From Pseudomonas veronii (GTDB lineage: Bacteria > Pseudomonadota > Gammaproteobacteria > Pseudomonadales > Pseudomonadaceae): a DNA stretch of 64,000 bases. Below the pieces are notes generated by a model, which worked only from the letters and a program-made list of their open reading frames with translations, did not search any database and was not told where the DNA came from. Positions 52,662-59,862 of this stretch are shown here, piece by piece (the stretch's first letter is position 1; every line of letters starts with the position of its first letter). The DNA lies in assembly GCF_001439695.1 (NCBI RefSeq), contig NZ_JYLL01000013.1, positions 1 to 64,000 of the forward strand, in the 5' to 3' direction. A program made the translations under genes and the position numbers.

Positions 52662-52892
52662 ATGAACTCCCCCGAAAGCGAATATCACTTCGAGCTGAAA
52701 GATGCTTACTTTGTTCGAGTCCGTGTTGATGCTGCCAAACGCGCACCGATTCTCTTTCGAATGTCTTGCCAAAACTGGGGGGGGGGCCGTGGTACGCCGG
52801 GCTCGAGGGATCTACTCGTGGGAGCCGGTCCCGATCACATGGCACGCGAGGTGGAAGCCGCATTGGCCTGGTTGCAACATCAAGGTGAGTAG
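52662..52892 (+). CDS. Small hypothetical protein with internal G10 tract
   Basis: A 76-residue protein, MNSPESEYHFELKDAYFVRV at the start and DHMAREVEAALAWLQHQGE at the end. No family recognised. The ATG at 52662 has a GGGGTG upstream, but the frame is open back to a TTG at 52533, so the start is uncertain. A run of ten G at 52777-52786 encodes Trp-Gly-Gly-Gly and could cause frame slippage. Confidence 0.5.
   Translation: MNSPESEYHFELKDAYFVRVRVDAAKRAPILFRMSCQNWGGGRGTPGSRDLLVGAGPDHMAREVEAALAWLQHQGE
52777..52786 (+). repeat. Homopolymeric G10 tract in a coding region
   Basis: Ten consecutive G inside the small gene at 52662. Tracts of this length are prone to slipped-strand mispairing and also to sequencing error. 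Confidence 0.9.
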
Positions 52893-53237
52893 GGCCAGCG
52901 GTTAGCCAAATTTGCGAGCGGGAGCTATCCGTTGCTGAGCAGATGCGGCAGCTGGGACTGGAGCCATCGGCGGATAGGACTTATCGCAACTGGGTCCAGC
53001 GACTGCATGATCGAATGATTGCTGAGTTATCGAGACGCTCTGAGAGACGCGGTACTTGACCAGCTGTCAGCTGATAGTGCGTCAAAGTTTTATCACTGTG
53101 TCGTTGTGGAAAAACACTTGAAACGCCTACTTTGTAGGTTTTCTGTTAGAGAGTAAAAAGATCTCAGGTTGGTTGCTGCATCCCCGCATAGGACGGATCC
53201 CCATCGCTATCGAGTTATAAAGGTTGGACGAGTGATG
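52893..53237 (+). other. Gene-poor stretch with a possible gene fragment
   Basis: 345 bp without a convincing gene. From 52943 to 53059 a 38-codon frame starts MRQLGLEPSADRTYRNWVQR and ends RSERRGT; it looks like the C-terminus of a degraded protein but is not recognisable. A weak hairpin near 53121-53140 could terminate the minus-strand gene at 53238. Confidence 0.35.
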
Positions 53238-54056
53238 TCATATTTTGTTGAGGTTGACCAAATAAGAGAGCGCCTTTAGATCCTTCGGGATTTCAGTCGC
53301 TGTAAATAGTTTTGCAGGTTCAAGGCTAATGAAACCCAATGCTTCTTTGATGACCTGACTTTTGTCTCCTGCTAGTAAAGCACTGGCCAACGAAAAAGTG
53401 CTTTCGATGTTAAGGCTGATGTTGAAGCTGGAAGCAACTCTTCGTAGTAGGCCTTTCGTAGCTGAGGCATTGACGTTGGTTATGGATTTTTTGAGGTTTG
53501 CTATTGCTGTCACTAAACCTCTCTCGGTGTCTGGCTGAGAAAGAATCAGTTGGTAGATGTCGTCTAGATGATTTCGAAATTCTAATAGTTCATCTTTTCT
53601 CTTGTCTTTGTAGTTTAATATGTCGTCGAAAGATGATTCTGGGCTTGGAATCGGTAGGCATTCATAAATTTTTATTTCGATCCCTGGGTTCTTCGTAAGC
53701 TGGTTCTCGCTCGGAGAGAGCTTGTGATTCGCCAGGCTCCACTGCCCAGGTTGGACACTATGGCGTATCTTCAGGGCATTTTCGATTAGGTTTAGTTTTG
53801 TGTGCTTTGGCTGAAATGTAGAGCCCTCGTCGTGCAGCGTGTGCTCTAAGATCCCAGCGCTCTCGAGAAATTTATCGTCAGGTGTTGATTCAAAACCTAT
53901 TCTGGTAGTTTTTGGGATGTCAATTTTGTCAAAGTAAAGTAAGTATTTTTTAAAGGTGTCAGGGTGAATGGTTCCTAAGTAGCTAATATTTTTATGTGCG
54001 TCGAGATCTAGTGAGGGTGCTATAACTATCCCTCTCATGTTGTTTTCAATAGTCAT
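53238..54056 (-). CDS. Hypothetical protein (possibly DUF6236-like)
   Basis: A 272-residue soluble protein without signal peptide, opening MTIENNMRGIVIAPSLDLDA and containing KKYLLYFDKIDIPKT. The IVIAPS...LLYFDKID pattern recalls the DUF6236 family, but I hold that label only weakly. DNA is clearly AT-richer than the core genome, indicating transfer. A defence or phage-accessory role is possible given the neighbourhood; nothing in the sequence shows a catalytic motif. Confidence 0.65.
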   Translation of the reverse strand: MTIENNMRGIVIAPSLDLDAHKNISYLGTIHPDTFKKYLLYFDKIDIPKTTRIGFESTPDDKFLESAGILEHTLHDEGSTFQPKHTKLNLIENALKIRHSVQPGQWSLANHKLSPSENQLTKNPGIEIKIYECLPIPSPESSFDDILNYKDKRKDELLEFRNHLDDIYQLILSQPDTERGLVTAIANLKKSITNVNASATKGLLRRVASSFNISLNIESTFSLASALLAGDKSQVIKEALGFISLEPAKLFTATEIPKDLKALSYLVNLNKI

Positions 54057-54182
54057 GTTGTGTGTACTTTATAAGTTGGGTCTGATTTTAAGTTAAGTTA
54101 TCAGGGGTTGCTGATTGAGTCTAGTGAAGGCTTTTAAAAGTTCTAATTGATAACGTTTCGCACGCATCAAATTTCCCCGGCG

Positions 54183-54394
54183 ATGAGCGAGAGTAAACCC
54201 AGGCTCTATAGCTACCACTGGCAAAATACTCGACTCGGCTGGCTCCGGGATCATCCACTTTGTGCTGAATGCTCTCGTCGCGGTCGCACCGGCGCCGCAG
54301 TGATCGTGGACCCTTTGATCCCCACCACGGCGACGTACATCTCTTCTGTGGCCGCGACGGCTTCTCCACAACCCGATCATGGCGGGTGTCTGAC
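54183..54394 (+). pseudogene. Phage HNH endonuclease remnant joined to terminase tail
   Basis: The frame opens MSESKPRLYSYHWQNTRLGW, then LRDHPLCAECSRRGRTGAAV, which is the N-terminal half of phage HNH endonucleases (YxYxWQ, HPLCxxC). The catalytic VVDHIxPHxGD part is frameshifted (VDPLIPT in one frame, PHHGDVHLF in another). From 54348 the sequence switches to a copy of the terminase C-terminal coding end that is also present at 55277. No intact product is possible. Confidence 0.7.
54348..54394 (+). repeat. Direct repeat, left copy (terminase tail)
   Basis: 47 bp matching 55277-55324 at about nine in ten positions, with one base deleted (TTCTCCACAACCC against TTCTTCAACAACCC). The two copies bracket the higBA module. 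Confidence 0.8.
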
Positions 54395-54481
54395 TGCAAA
54401 ATTTTTTTATGATTTCAGTTTGGCGTTTCTGAGTGTGGGGGAGTATCAGGACACGGCAAACAGATGAAACGCACTTGTGTG

Positions 54482-54498
54482 AGTCCCACCGTGGGACT
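54482..54498 (+). promoter_or_regulatory. HigA operator, candidate
   Basis: AGTCCCA-CCG-TGGGACT, a perfect 7-3-7 palindrome ending 11 bp before higB. Toxin-antitoxin operons are normally repressed by the antitoxin at such sites. A second short dyad (ATTCT-ATG-AGAAT) covers the higB start codon. Confidence 0.6.
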
Positions 54499-54509
54499 AG
54501 GATCATTCT

Positions 54510-54812
54510 ATGAGAATCATCGCGATCAGCCAGCTCAAGACTTTTTGGCAGAAATATCCGGATTCAGAGCAATCCCTCCTTGCCTGGATTGACGAGGTCA
54601 AGAAAGCGAACTGGCAGACGCCCGCAGACATCAAAGGCCAATTTCGCCATGCGAGCGTTCTCAAGAGCCGCCGGGTCGTGTTCAACATCAAGGGCAATGA
54701 CTACCGGCTAGTGGTCGCTGTGGCCTACCGCTACAGCGCTCTCTATATCAAATTTGTCGGCACACATAAGCAGTACGACGCCGTTGACGCAGATACTGTT
54801 GAAATGGAGTAA
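54510..54812 (+). CDS. higB: HigB-family mRNA interferase toxin
   Basis: A 100-residue RelE-superfamily toxin of the HigB type. LKSRRVVFNIKGNDYRLVVA and YRYSALYIKFVGTHKQYD are the family's core strands with the conserved basic residues. It should cleave mRNA on the ribosome. The toxin gene precedes the antitoxin gene, as in hig operons. Confidence 0.9.
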   Translation: MRIIAISQLKTFWQKYPDSEQSLLAWIDEVKKANWQTPADIKGQFRHASVLKSRRVVFNIKGNDYRLVVAVAYRYSALYIKFVGTHKQYDAVDADTVEME

Positions 54813-54815
54813 CCC

Positions 54816-55187
54816 ATGAACATTCGCCCCATTCGTACCGAACAGGATTACCAAGAAGCGCTGAAGGCTGTCTCGCCGCTGTTCGATAATGAGCCAGAGC
54901 CAGGGACTCCTGAAGGGGATTACCTAGAGGTAATGATTACGCTGATCGAAGCTTATGAAGCGAAACACTTCCCGGTTGACCTGCCCAACCCGGTGGATGC
55001 CATACGTTTCAGGATGGAGCAGTCCGGTTTGTCAGCGACAGACCTTGTGCCTGCCATCGGGCGCAAGAATCGGGTTTATGAGGTTCTGAACGGGAAGCGA
55101 GCTCTTACGCTGCCGATGATTTGGAAACTGCATGAGATGTTTGGGATTCCGGCGGAGAGTTTGATTAAGCCGGTAAAAACTCTGTAG
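54816..55187 (+). CDS. higA: HigA-family antitoxin
   Basis: A 123-residue protein with an acidic N-terminal region and a C-terminal helix-turn-helix (MEQSGLSATDLVPAIGRKNR, then VLNGKRALTLPMIWKLHEMFG), as in COG5499-type HigA. It begins 3 bp after higB, so the pair is coupled. It should neutralise HigB and repress the operon at the upstream palindrome. Confidence 0.9.
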   Translation: MNIRPIRTEQDYQEALKAVSPLFDNEPEPGTPEGDYLEVMITLIEAYEAKHFPVDLPNPVDAIRFRMEQSGLSATDLVPAIGRKNRVYEVLNGKRALTLPMIWKLHEMFGIPAESLIKPVKTL

Positions 55188-55210
55188 TACTGAGCTAGTT
55201 TGATTTGCTG

Positions 55211-55248
55211 AAAAATCCGGGCTTCTGATAGGAGTGCCGGATTTTTTT
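55211..55248 (+). terminator. higBA terminator
   Basis: AAAAATCCGG-N16-CCGGATTTTTTT, 23 nt after the higA stop. Modest stem but long T-run. Confidence 0.75.
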
Positions 55249-55276
55249 GCCTGCCGTTCATGGCTGACCGACATCG

Positions 55277-55324
55277 GTGGCCGCAAGGGCTTCTTCAACA
55301 ACCCGATCATGGCGGGCGTCTGAC
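55277..55324 (+). repeat. Direct repeat, right copy (terminase tail)
   Basis: In one frame it encodes GGRKGFFNNPIMAGV and stop, which reads like the last residues of a phage large terminase directly before a portal gene. The left copy is at 54348-54394. Confidence 0.75.
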
Positions 55325-55325
55325 C

Positions 55326-55562
55326 GTGAAACGCTGGAAACCCGGACGGCTGCGCGCCGCCTTGCAGCAGTGGCTCGGCGTGCCCATCGGCTTGGCTGAA
55401 AGGGCCTTCTGGCAAGAGTGGTTCAGCACCTCCAGCAGTGGCAACGCCGTGTCGGTCGATTCCGCCATGCGGCTGGACAGCATCTTCGGAGCTTCGCTGT
55501 CAGCGGAAGAGGCCGCAGCGAAGGTCTTCGCCAAACGTTCTATGAGCCTGCTCGTAGTCTAG
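55326..55562 (+). pseudogene. Truncated phage portal protein
   Basis: From a GTG at 55326: KRWKPGRLRAALQQWLGVPI, then GLAERAFWQEWFSTSSSGNA and VSVDSAMRLDSIF, matching the N-terminus of HK97-type portal proteins (WLGVPIxLxDxAFWxxW, SGxxVxxDxAL). After about 55 residues it switches to unrelated sequence (LSAEEAAAKVFAKR) and stops at 78 residues, against about 400 for a real portal. The prophage head module has therefore been lost. Confidence 0.75.
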
Positions 55563-55656
55563 AAAAGGCATTAGATAGGTTTCGGGGTGTGATCAATCCA
55601 GCGAGGCGACTCTAACGGTGTAATGTAAGAGTCGCAAAGCTATTCAGCTGGATGGG

Positions 55657-56517
55657 TTATTTTTTGAAAATTTGTTTTTTGGGCGGATGAATTTTTTCGT
55701 GGAGTTTTTTTGCAACATCTGATCTGGATATTCGCACCAATATACAGAACACGGAGAAAATCGAAATTGCGACGATTGCCAGAAGAAGCCCTCGTTGCCC
55801 CTTGAGCCCATTGTTTACATGCTCACGGTATTTGTCCTCGCCAAAGAGCGAGCAGATGATGTTGATATTTTTTTCTGAGAACTCGTGATTGATAAATTTT
55901 TTAAGTGATTCCGGTGACTGGCACTCTTTCTCTGTTAGCGTTGGGTTGGATTTGAAAAAGCTGAATTTAGCATCGCCCTCGGATAGGTAAAATGACGGAG
56001 CTTCCGGAGCGTCTTTCAATGAAACCATCAGGTATTTTGCGTTCGTAAGTGGTACTGAAATGCTGATAATTACGAAGAAAAATAAGAGTAGCGCAAAAAA
56101 CGCACATTGAGCTTTTTTCGAAAACAGGGCCTCTTTAAATTTTAGGCTGTTAAAGTTTTTCCAGTCTATATATTTTCTTGCTCGTGCAACATCTCTATGG
56201 CAGAAGCCATTTTTCTTGATCCATTCTTCGGCGAGTTTGGTGTCAGCCAAGTTCTGTGCGGGTATGTTGAACTCGAATCGGTAGTATTCAACTTCCCTGA
56301 GGTTTTTTCGTACTTGTTCGTAGTCTTCGGTTTCAAATTTTGTGGAGCCGCCGAAAAAGCGCCACATTAAGTCGCGTAGGAATATCAGTGAGCCTGAACG
56401 TGAATAAATGTACAAAGCTAACAAGCAGATGGCGATACCGCTACCTAAGCTTGCCAGTGTTGCATAGTTTTCAAATGTCCAGTTTACGATGTTGTCGTTG
56501 AAGTTTTGCTGTGACAC
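55657..56517 (-). CDS. Hypothetical membrane protein (possibly DUF6216)
   Basis: A 286-residue protein with three predicted helices: near residues 20-40 (ATLASLGSGIAICLLALYIY), near 135-155 (CAFFALLLFFFVIISISVPL) and near 245-262 (GLLLAIVAISIFSVFCILV). The segment SGSLIFLRDLMWRFFGG and the following charged region suggest the DUF6216 family, which I hold weakly. The C-terminus is Lys-rich. AT-rich DNA marks it as acquired. Function unknown. Confidence 0.65.
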   Translation of the reverse strand: MSQQNFNDNIVNWTFENYATLASLGSGIAICLLALYIYSRSGSLIFLRDLMWRFFGGSTKFETEDYEQVRKNLREVEYYRFEFNIPAQNLADTKLAEEWIKKNGFCHRDVARARKYIDWKNFNSLKFKEALFSKKAQCAFFALLLFFFVIISISVPLTNAKYLMVSLKDAPEAPSFYLSEGDAKFSFFKSNPTLTEKECQSPESLKKFINHEFSEKNINIICSLFGEDKYREHVNNGLKGQRGLLLAIVAISIFSVFCILVRISRSDVAKKLHEKIHPPKKQIFKK

Positions 56518-56653
56518 AGAGTCATCCTTGATTTAGTTCTGATGGAAGGTTTAATTGGCTTTTTAGCCATTAAGCAATAGGCATTTTTAACTCGTCCTTA
56601 AGTTTTTTGTGTCTGCGGCGATAGAGGTCTATACCCTACAGGGAGGATAACCC

Positions 56654-56866
56654 ATGTCCGACACCACCCGTGACCAGTTCAAACAGGTTTCTCCGGGCTG
56701 GAGTGTGCCTCCGGCGCCTTCAGTAAACAAGCCAAGGAGACCATGAGCGAAGCGCGCAAGGCTGGCGGTTTATCCGAGCAAACCAAGGCCACCGTGCCTG
56801 AGGAATCCGTTGCCTGGATCTCTGGGCTACATTGACCAGAAAATGCAAGGACGCTTCCAGATTTAG
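56654..56866 (+). pseudogene. Degenerate small gene with two frameshifts
   Basis: A good ribosome-binding site (GGGAGGATAACCC) leads to MSDTTRDQFKQVSPGW, which stops early. A +1 frame then continues FSKQAKETMSEARKAGGLSE and a third frame ends GYIDQKMQGRFQI. Together the pieces look like one gene of about 70 codons broken by two small indels. Family not recognised. Confidence 0.5.
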
Positions 56867-56960
56867 CCACTTTGCACCGGGTTGGATATTAGAGAAACCT
56901 TGCGAAGGTCTGCACTTCAGTCAGCGCTCGACATTGAATTTTTGACATGCCACGAACCAT

Positions 56961-57749
56961 TCAATTGTCTTTGAGCCAATTATCTATGTGCGAATGATGC
57001 ATGGGCTGCGAAAAGTAATAACCTTGGACAAAAAAACAACCCAGGCTAATCAAGGATTCCAATTCCTCGCGAGTTTCCACGCCCTCGGCTATACATTCCA
57101 GTTGCATGTCACTGCTCAAAGCAACTAGAGACTTTACAATTTTGTAGCTGGTGGGGTTTTCGTCAATGCCAGTAATAAAGGTTCGATCTATTTTTATTTT
57201 AGTGAGCGCCAGCGAAAGTAGTTGGCTAAGGCTGGAGTATCCAGTGCCGAAATCGTCAAGGGCCACTCCGCAACCTAGCCGACAGAGCCTGTCAATAGTA
57301 TGTTGCACTTTAACAACATCCTGCATGATCGCTGTTTCGGTTATTTCCAGGTCCAGTCGCCTGGCGTCGAAATGGCTGGCCTTGATGATTTCGATTATTT
57401 GTCCGGCGATTTCGTCTGAAGCACAGTCGTGCGCGGACAAGTTAAAAGAAAGGCAAATGTGACGGGGCCAATCAGAGGCAATCAGCAATGCCTTGCCGAG
57501 CAGGTGAGTGGTCAGGCGATTTATCAGGCCGATCTGCTCGGCAATCGGAATGAACTGGCCGGGAGGCACGTCACCTAGCTCTGGGCTGTTCCAGCGTGCC
57601 AATGCTTCGAACGCTACGGTGCGCCAGCTGCGCAAATCAATCACCGGCTGAAAAACCAGGCTGAATTCGTGCTCGATATCGACCTGGCGTAACGCCTGTT
57701 CGATCATGCCTTGTCGTGTCAGTTGTTGAAGGTGGGAAGGTGTGAGCAT
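56961..57749 (-). CDS. EAL-domain c-di-GMP phosphodiesterase
   Basis: A 262-residue protein that is almost only an EAL domain. Catalytic signatures are intact: FEALARW (EAL), NLSAHD, LEITETAIMQD, DDFGTGYSSLS, KIDRTFI, CIAEGVET and FVQGYYFSQPM. It should hydrolyse c-di-GMP. There is no sensor or GGDEF domain; either a stand-alone EAL protein or the surviving 3' part of a longer gene. A GGGGGG lies 9 nt before the ATG. Confidence 0.88.
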   Translation of the reverse strand: MLTPSHLQQLTRQGMIEQALRQVDIEHEFSLVFQPVIDLRSWRTVAFEALARWNSPELGDVPPGQFIPIAEQIGLINRLTTHLLGKALLIASDWPRHICLSFNLSAHDCASDEIAGQIIEIIKASHFDARRLDLEITETAIMQDVVKVQHTIDRLCRLGCGVALDDFGTGYSSLSQLLSLALTKIKIDRTFITGIDENPTSYKIVKSLVALSSDMQLECIAEGVETREELESLISLGCFFVQGYYFSQPMHHSHIDNWLKDN

Positions 57750-57937
57750 GAACGTTTACCCCCCAGTTACCCAACCATAGGCAATAGGAGCGGTGTTTTT
57801 TGACCTGTAACGACAAATAAATGCTGGGTGCTTCTCAAGCGCGGGTACCTGCAGGCACCAAAAATCAATCGCATTTTCCGGCAGGCATAATTTTCGGCGT
57901 CCATGGGAAAATTCCTTAGCAATTCAACATCGTTCAG

Positions 57938-57956
57938 ATAGTCAAAAAATGACTAT
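57938..57956. promoter_or_regulatory. Palindrome upstream of the XRE gene, candidate operator
   Basis: ATAGTCA-AAAAA-TGACTAT, a perfect 7-5-7 dyad in the EAL-XRE divergent region, 98 bp before the XRE start. It may be the XRE protein's own operator. Confidence 0.5.
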
Positions 57957-57965
57957 ACTGAAATT

Positions 57966-57991
57966 GGCTAGAAAATAATAGCAATCTAGCC
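57966..57991. promoter_or_regulatory. Second inverted repeat upstream of the XRE gene
   Basis: GGCTAG-N14-CTAGCC, followed by TTTTTAT. It could be a second operator or a weak attenuator for the XRE transcript. The rest of 57750-58053 holds no gene. Confidence 0.4.
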
Positions 57992-58053
57992 TTTTTATGA
58001 TCTTCCTGGGGAGGTGAATAGGTGTAAGCATTTGATTTTAAGTGATATTTCAG

Positions 58054-58395
58054 ATGAAGCAAAGTGCCACTATACGTATAGGCAAGCGAATCAAGCACTT
58101 ACGACTAGACAATAAATGGACACAGGCCGCCCTTGCCGAAGCACTGGGGTGTGAGTCGATGACAGTGAGTCGTTACGAGAGGGGCGAATACGCCCCTAGC
58201 ATCGAGATGTTGGAGCGAATCGCTGACGTCCTGGGCGTGGGACTGGATGCTTTTTTCACGAGCCGGGATCACGCTGAACCAACCGCCGCGAACCTTCGCC
58301 ACTGCCTATGCGACATTGCCTATCAAGCAGATGAAACGTCGCTGAAAGAAATTATTGGCGCCGCAAAAAGGATCCTGAAGAATCGAGAGCCATAG
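58054..58395 (+). CDS. XRE-family transcriptional regulator
   Basis: A 113-residue protein with an N-terminal helix-turn-helix (IGKRIKHLRLDNKWTQAALA, then CESMTVSRYERGEYAPSIEM), resembling phage-type repressors, and a short C-terminal tail (about residues 75-113) without a recognised domain. The ATG at 58054 lies four codons after an in-frame GTG at 58042. It probably regulates itself and perhaps the divergent EAL gene. Confidence 0.85.
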   Translation: MKQSATIRIGKRIKHLRLDNKWTQAALAEALGCESMTVSRYERGEYAPSIEMLERIADVLGVGLDAFFTSRDHAEPTAANLRHCLCDIAYQADETSLKEIIGAAKRILKNREP

Positions 58396-58765
58396 CAGTA
58401 CTCGGTTCAATTCACCTAATAGGTGGCGCAAAACACTGAGTAGAGTCAGGCGCGGTTTATTATTTTTTGAAGGTGGTTGTTTAAGCTTTATTAAGTATAG
58501 GAACGTATAATGTTATTTCTGTTCCCGCTGCTAGATGAGTGCATCAGAGATGTGTTCGTTGGTATTGATGAACTTTTTTAAAGTTTGGCCTGGCCGGTGT
58601 GACAGGTGTCATTAATTGGCGAAGCAAAAACAATGTTTTCAACGAGCTGAACTTTAGTTGACGAGGAAAGAGTCTACAAAGTTCGCCGAAGTCCAGGATG
58701 AACAAGCCAAGGCCCTATTGAGTTCGCCTGAGAGAACCGTCTGATAAATCGCTGAATACATTCGA
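58396..58765. other. Gene-poor end of the variable island
   Basis: 370 bp, AT-rich, with no supported gene. A short frame near 58668-58740 (KFAEVQDEQAKALLSS) may be another decayed coding remnant. Base composition returns to core level at the LysR gene. Confidence 0.4.
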
Positions 58766-59704
58766 CTACCGCGCCAGACGAGCCAGCAGACTGTCGATAA
58801 ACACTGTTTCTGCGCGACTCATCTTCTGCTCCCGATGCCACAACACATGGATATCCACATCCGCAATCCCCTCGTCCGGCGGTAATCGCCAGAGCAGTCC
58901 ATTCTGCACATCCTCCGCCACCACATGAATCGGCAGGCAGCCCAGGCCAAACCCGGCGATGACCAGGCGGCGCACTTCTTCCAGGCTGGATGACGACGCC
59001 ACGATCCGCCCGCTGAACCCCTGCTGATCGCGGAATATGGTCAACGGCGAGAGCATCCCGCCGATCTGGTCGCTGGTAAAACTGACGAAGTTTTCCGACT
59101 GCAAGTCCCCTTCGGCCAAGCCGCTGCGGCCGAACAGTGGGTGGTGTTTGCCGCAGAAAAAACCATAGCGCTGGTGCAGGAACAGATGTTGTTCCAGGCG
59201 CGGCTGTGGCCGGCGGTTGAGGCTCAGGCCCAGGGTGGCGGTTTTTTCCAGCAGGGCGGCGACGATGTCGGAGCTGCGCATTACCTCGACCTCCAGGTCG
59301 ACCCGCGGGTGTTCGCGGTGAAAGTCGGCCAGGAACTCATCGAAGGTGTTGGAGTTGATGCGGCTGATCATCAGCAGGCGCACTTTGCCGATCACTTCAT
59401 CGCCGGGTTTTTGCAGGGCGTTGCTCATCTGCGAGACCTGGCCGTACATCTCGCCGGCGATGGCGAAGATCTGTTCGCCGGCCTCGGTCAGTACGAAGCG
59501 CGGGCCACGGCGGGCGATGAGTTGGCAGTCGAGTTGTTCTTCCAGGCGTTTGAGGGCCTGGCTGATGGCCGGCTGAGTCAGGTGCAGGCGTGCGGCGGCG
59601 CGGCTGATGCTCAGTTCCTGGCCAATGACGCGGAAGGTGCGCAGCAGGTTCCAGTCCAGGCGGTCGTTGAGCAGCGGGTGAATATCGCGACGGGTTTCGG
59701 GCAT
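58766..59704 (-). CDS. LysR-family transcriptional regulator
   Basis: A 312-residue LTTR. N-terminal winged HTH (DWNLLRTFRVIGQELSISRA, then ARLHLTQPAISQALKRLEEQ) and a C-terminal periplasmic-binding-like effector domain. MPETRRDIHP was chosen as start; the frame extends 31 codons upstream into the AT-rich promoter region. It is divergent from the transporter-hydrolase-deacetylase genes and very likely controls them. A pseudo-palindrome TTTATTAT-N4-ATTATAAA lies near 59729-59748. Confidence 0.9.
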   Translation of the reverse strand: MPETRRDIHPLLNDRLDWNLLRTFRVIGQELSISRAAARLHLTQPAISQALKRLEEQLDCQLIARRGPRFVLTEAGEQIFAIAGEMYGQVSQMSNALQKPGDEVIGKVRLLMISRINSNTFDEFLADFHREHPRVDLEVEVMRSSDIVAALLEKTATLGLSLNRRPQPRLEQHLFLHQRYGFFCGKHHPLFGRSGLAEGDLQSENFVSFTSDQIGGMLSPLTIFRDQQGFSGRIVASSSSLEEVRRLVIAGFGLGCLPIHVVAEDVQNGLLWRLPPDEGIADVDIHVLWHREQKMSRAETVFIDSLLARLAR

Positions 59705-59862
59705 GGCGCGGCTCAATAATAAGCAGTATTTATAATTGGAATAATAAATAGAAAATTGACTAATCATAGCCCCGCGACGATAAATCACCCTCAACAAGCG
59801 CCATCAGAGCGCATGCGTTCGACCTTTCTCCTGCCAAAAAAATAACCAAAGGAGCCCACCCC

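Noticed and set aside
53064..53080. CTGTCAGCTGATAG near 53067 as a further copy of the 16-bp dyad
   Set aside because: The right arm does not match TRACAG at the required spacing and the position is not upstream of an Ig-like gene.
58600..58615. GTGTGACAGGTGTCATT as a further copy of the 16-bp dyad
   Set aside because: Contains one TGACAG arm but the opposite arm is in the wrong place; a different short inverted repeat at most.
52295..58765. Complete integrative element with att sites at tRNA-Ser
   Set aside because: No integrase gene and no repeat of the tRNA 3' end was found at the right side. Only phage fragments remain.
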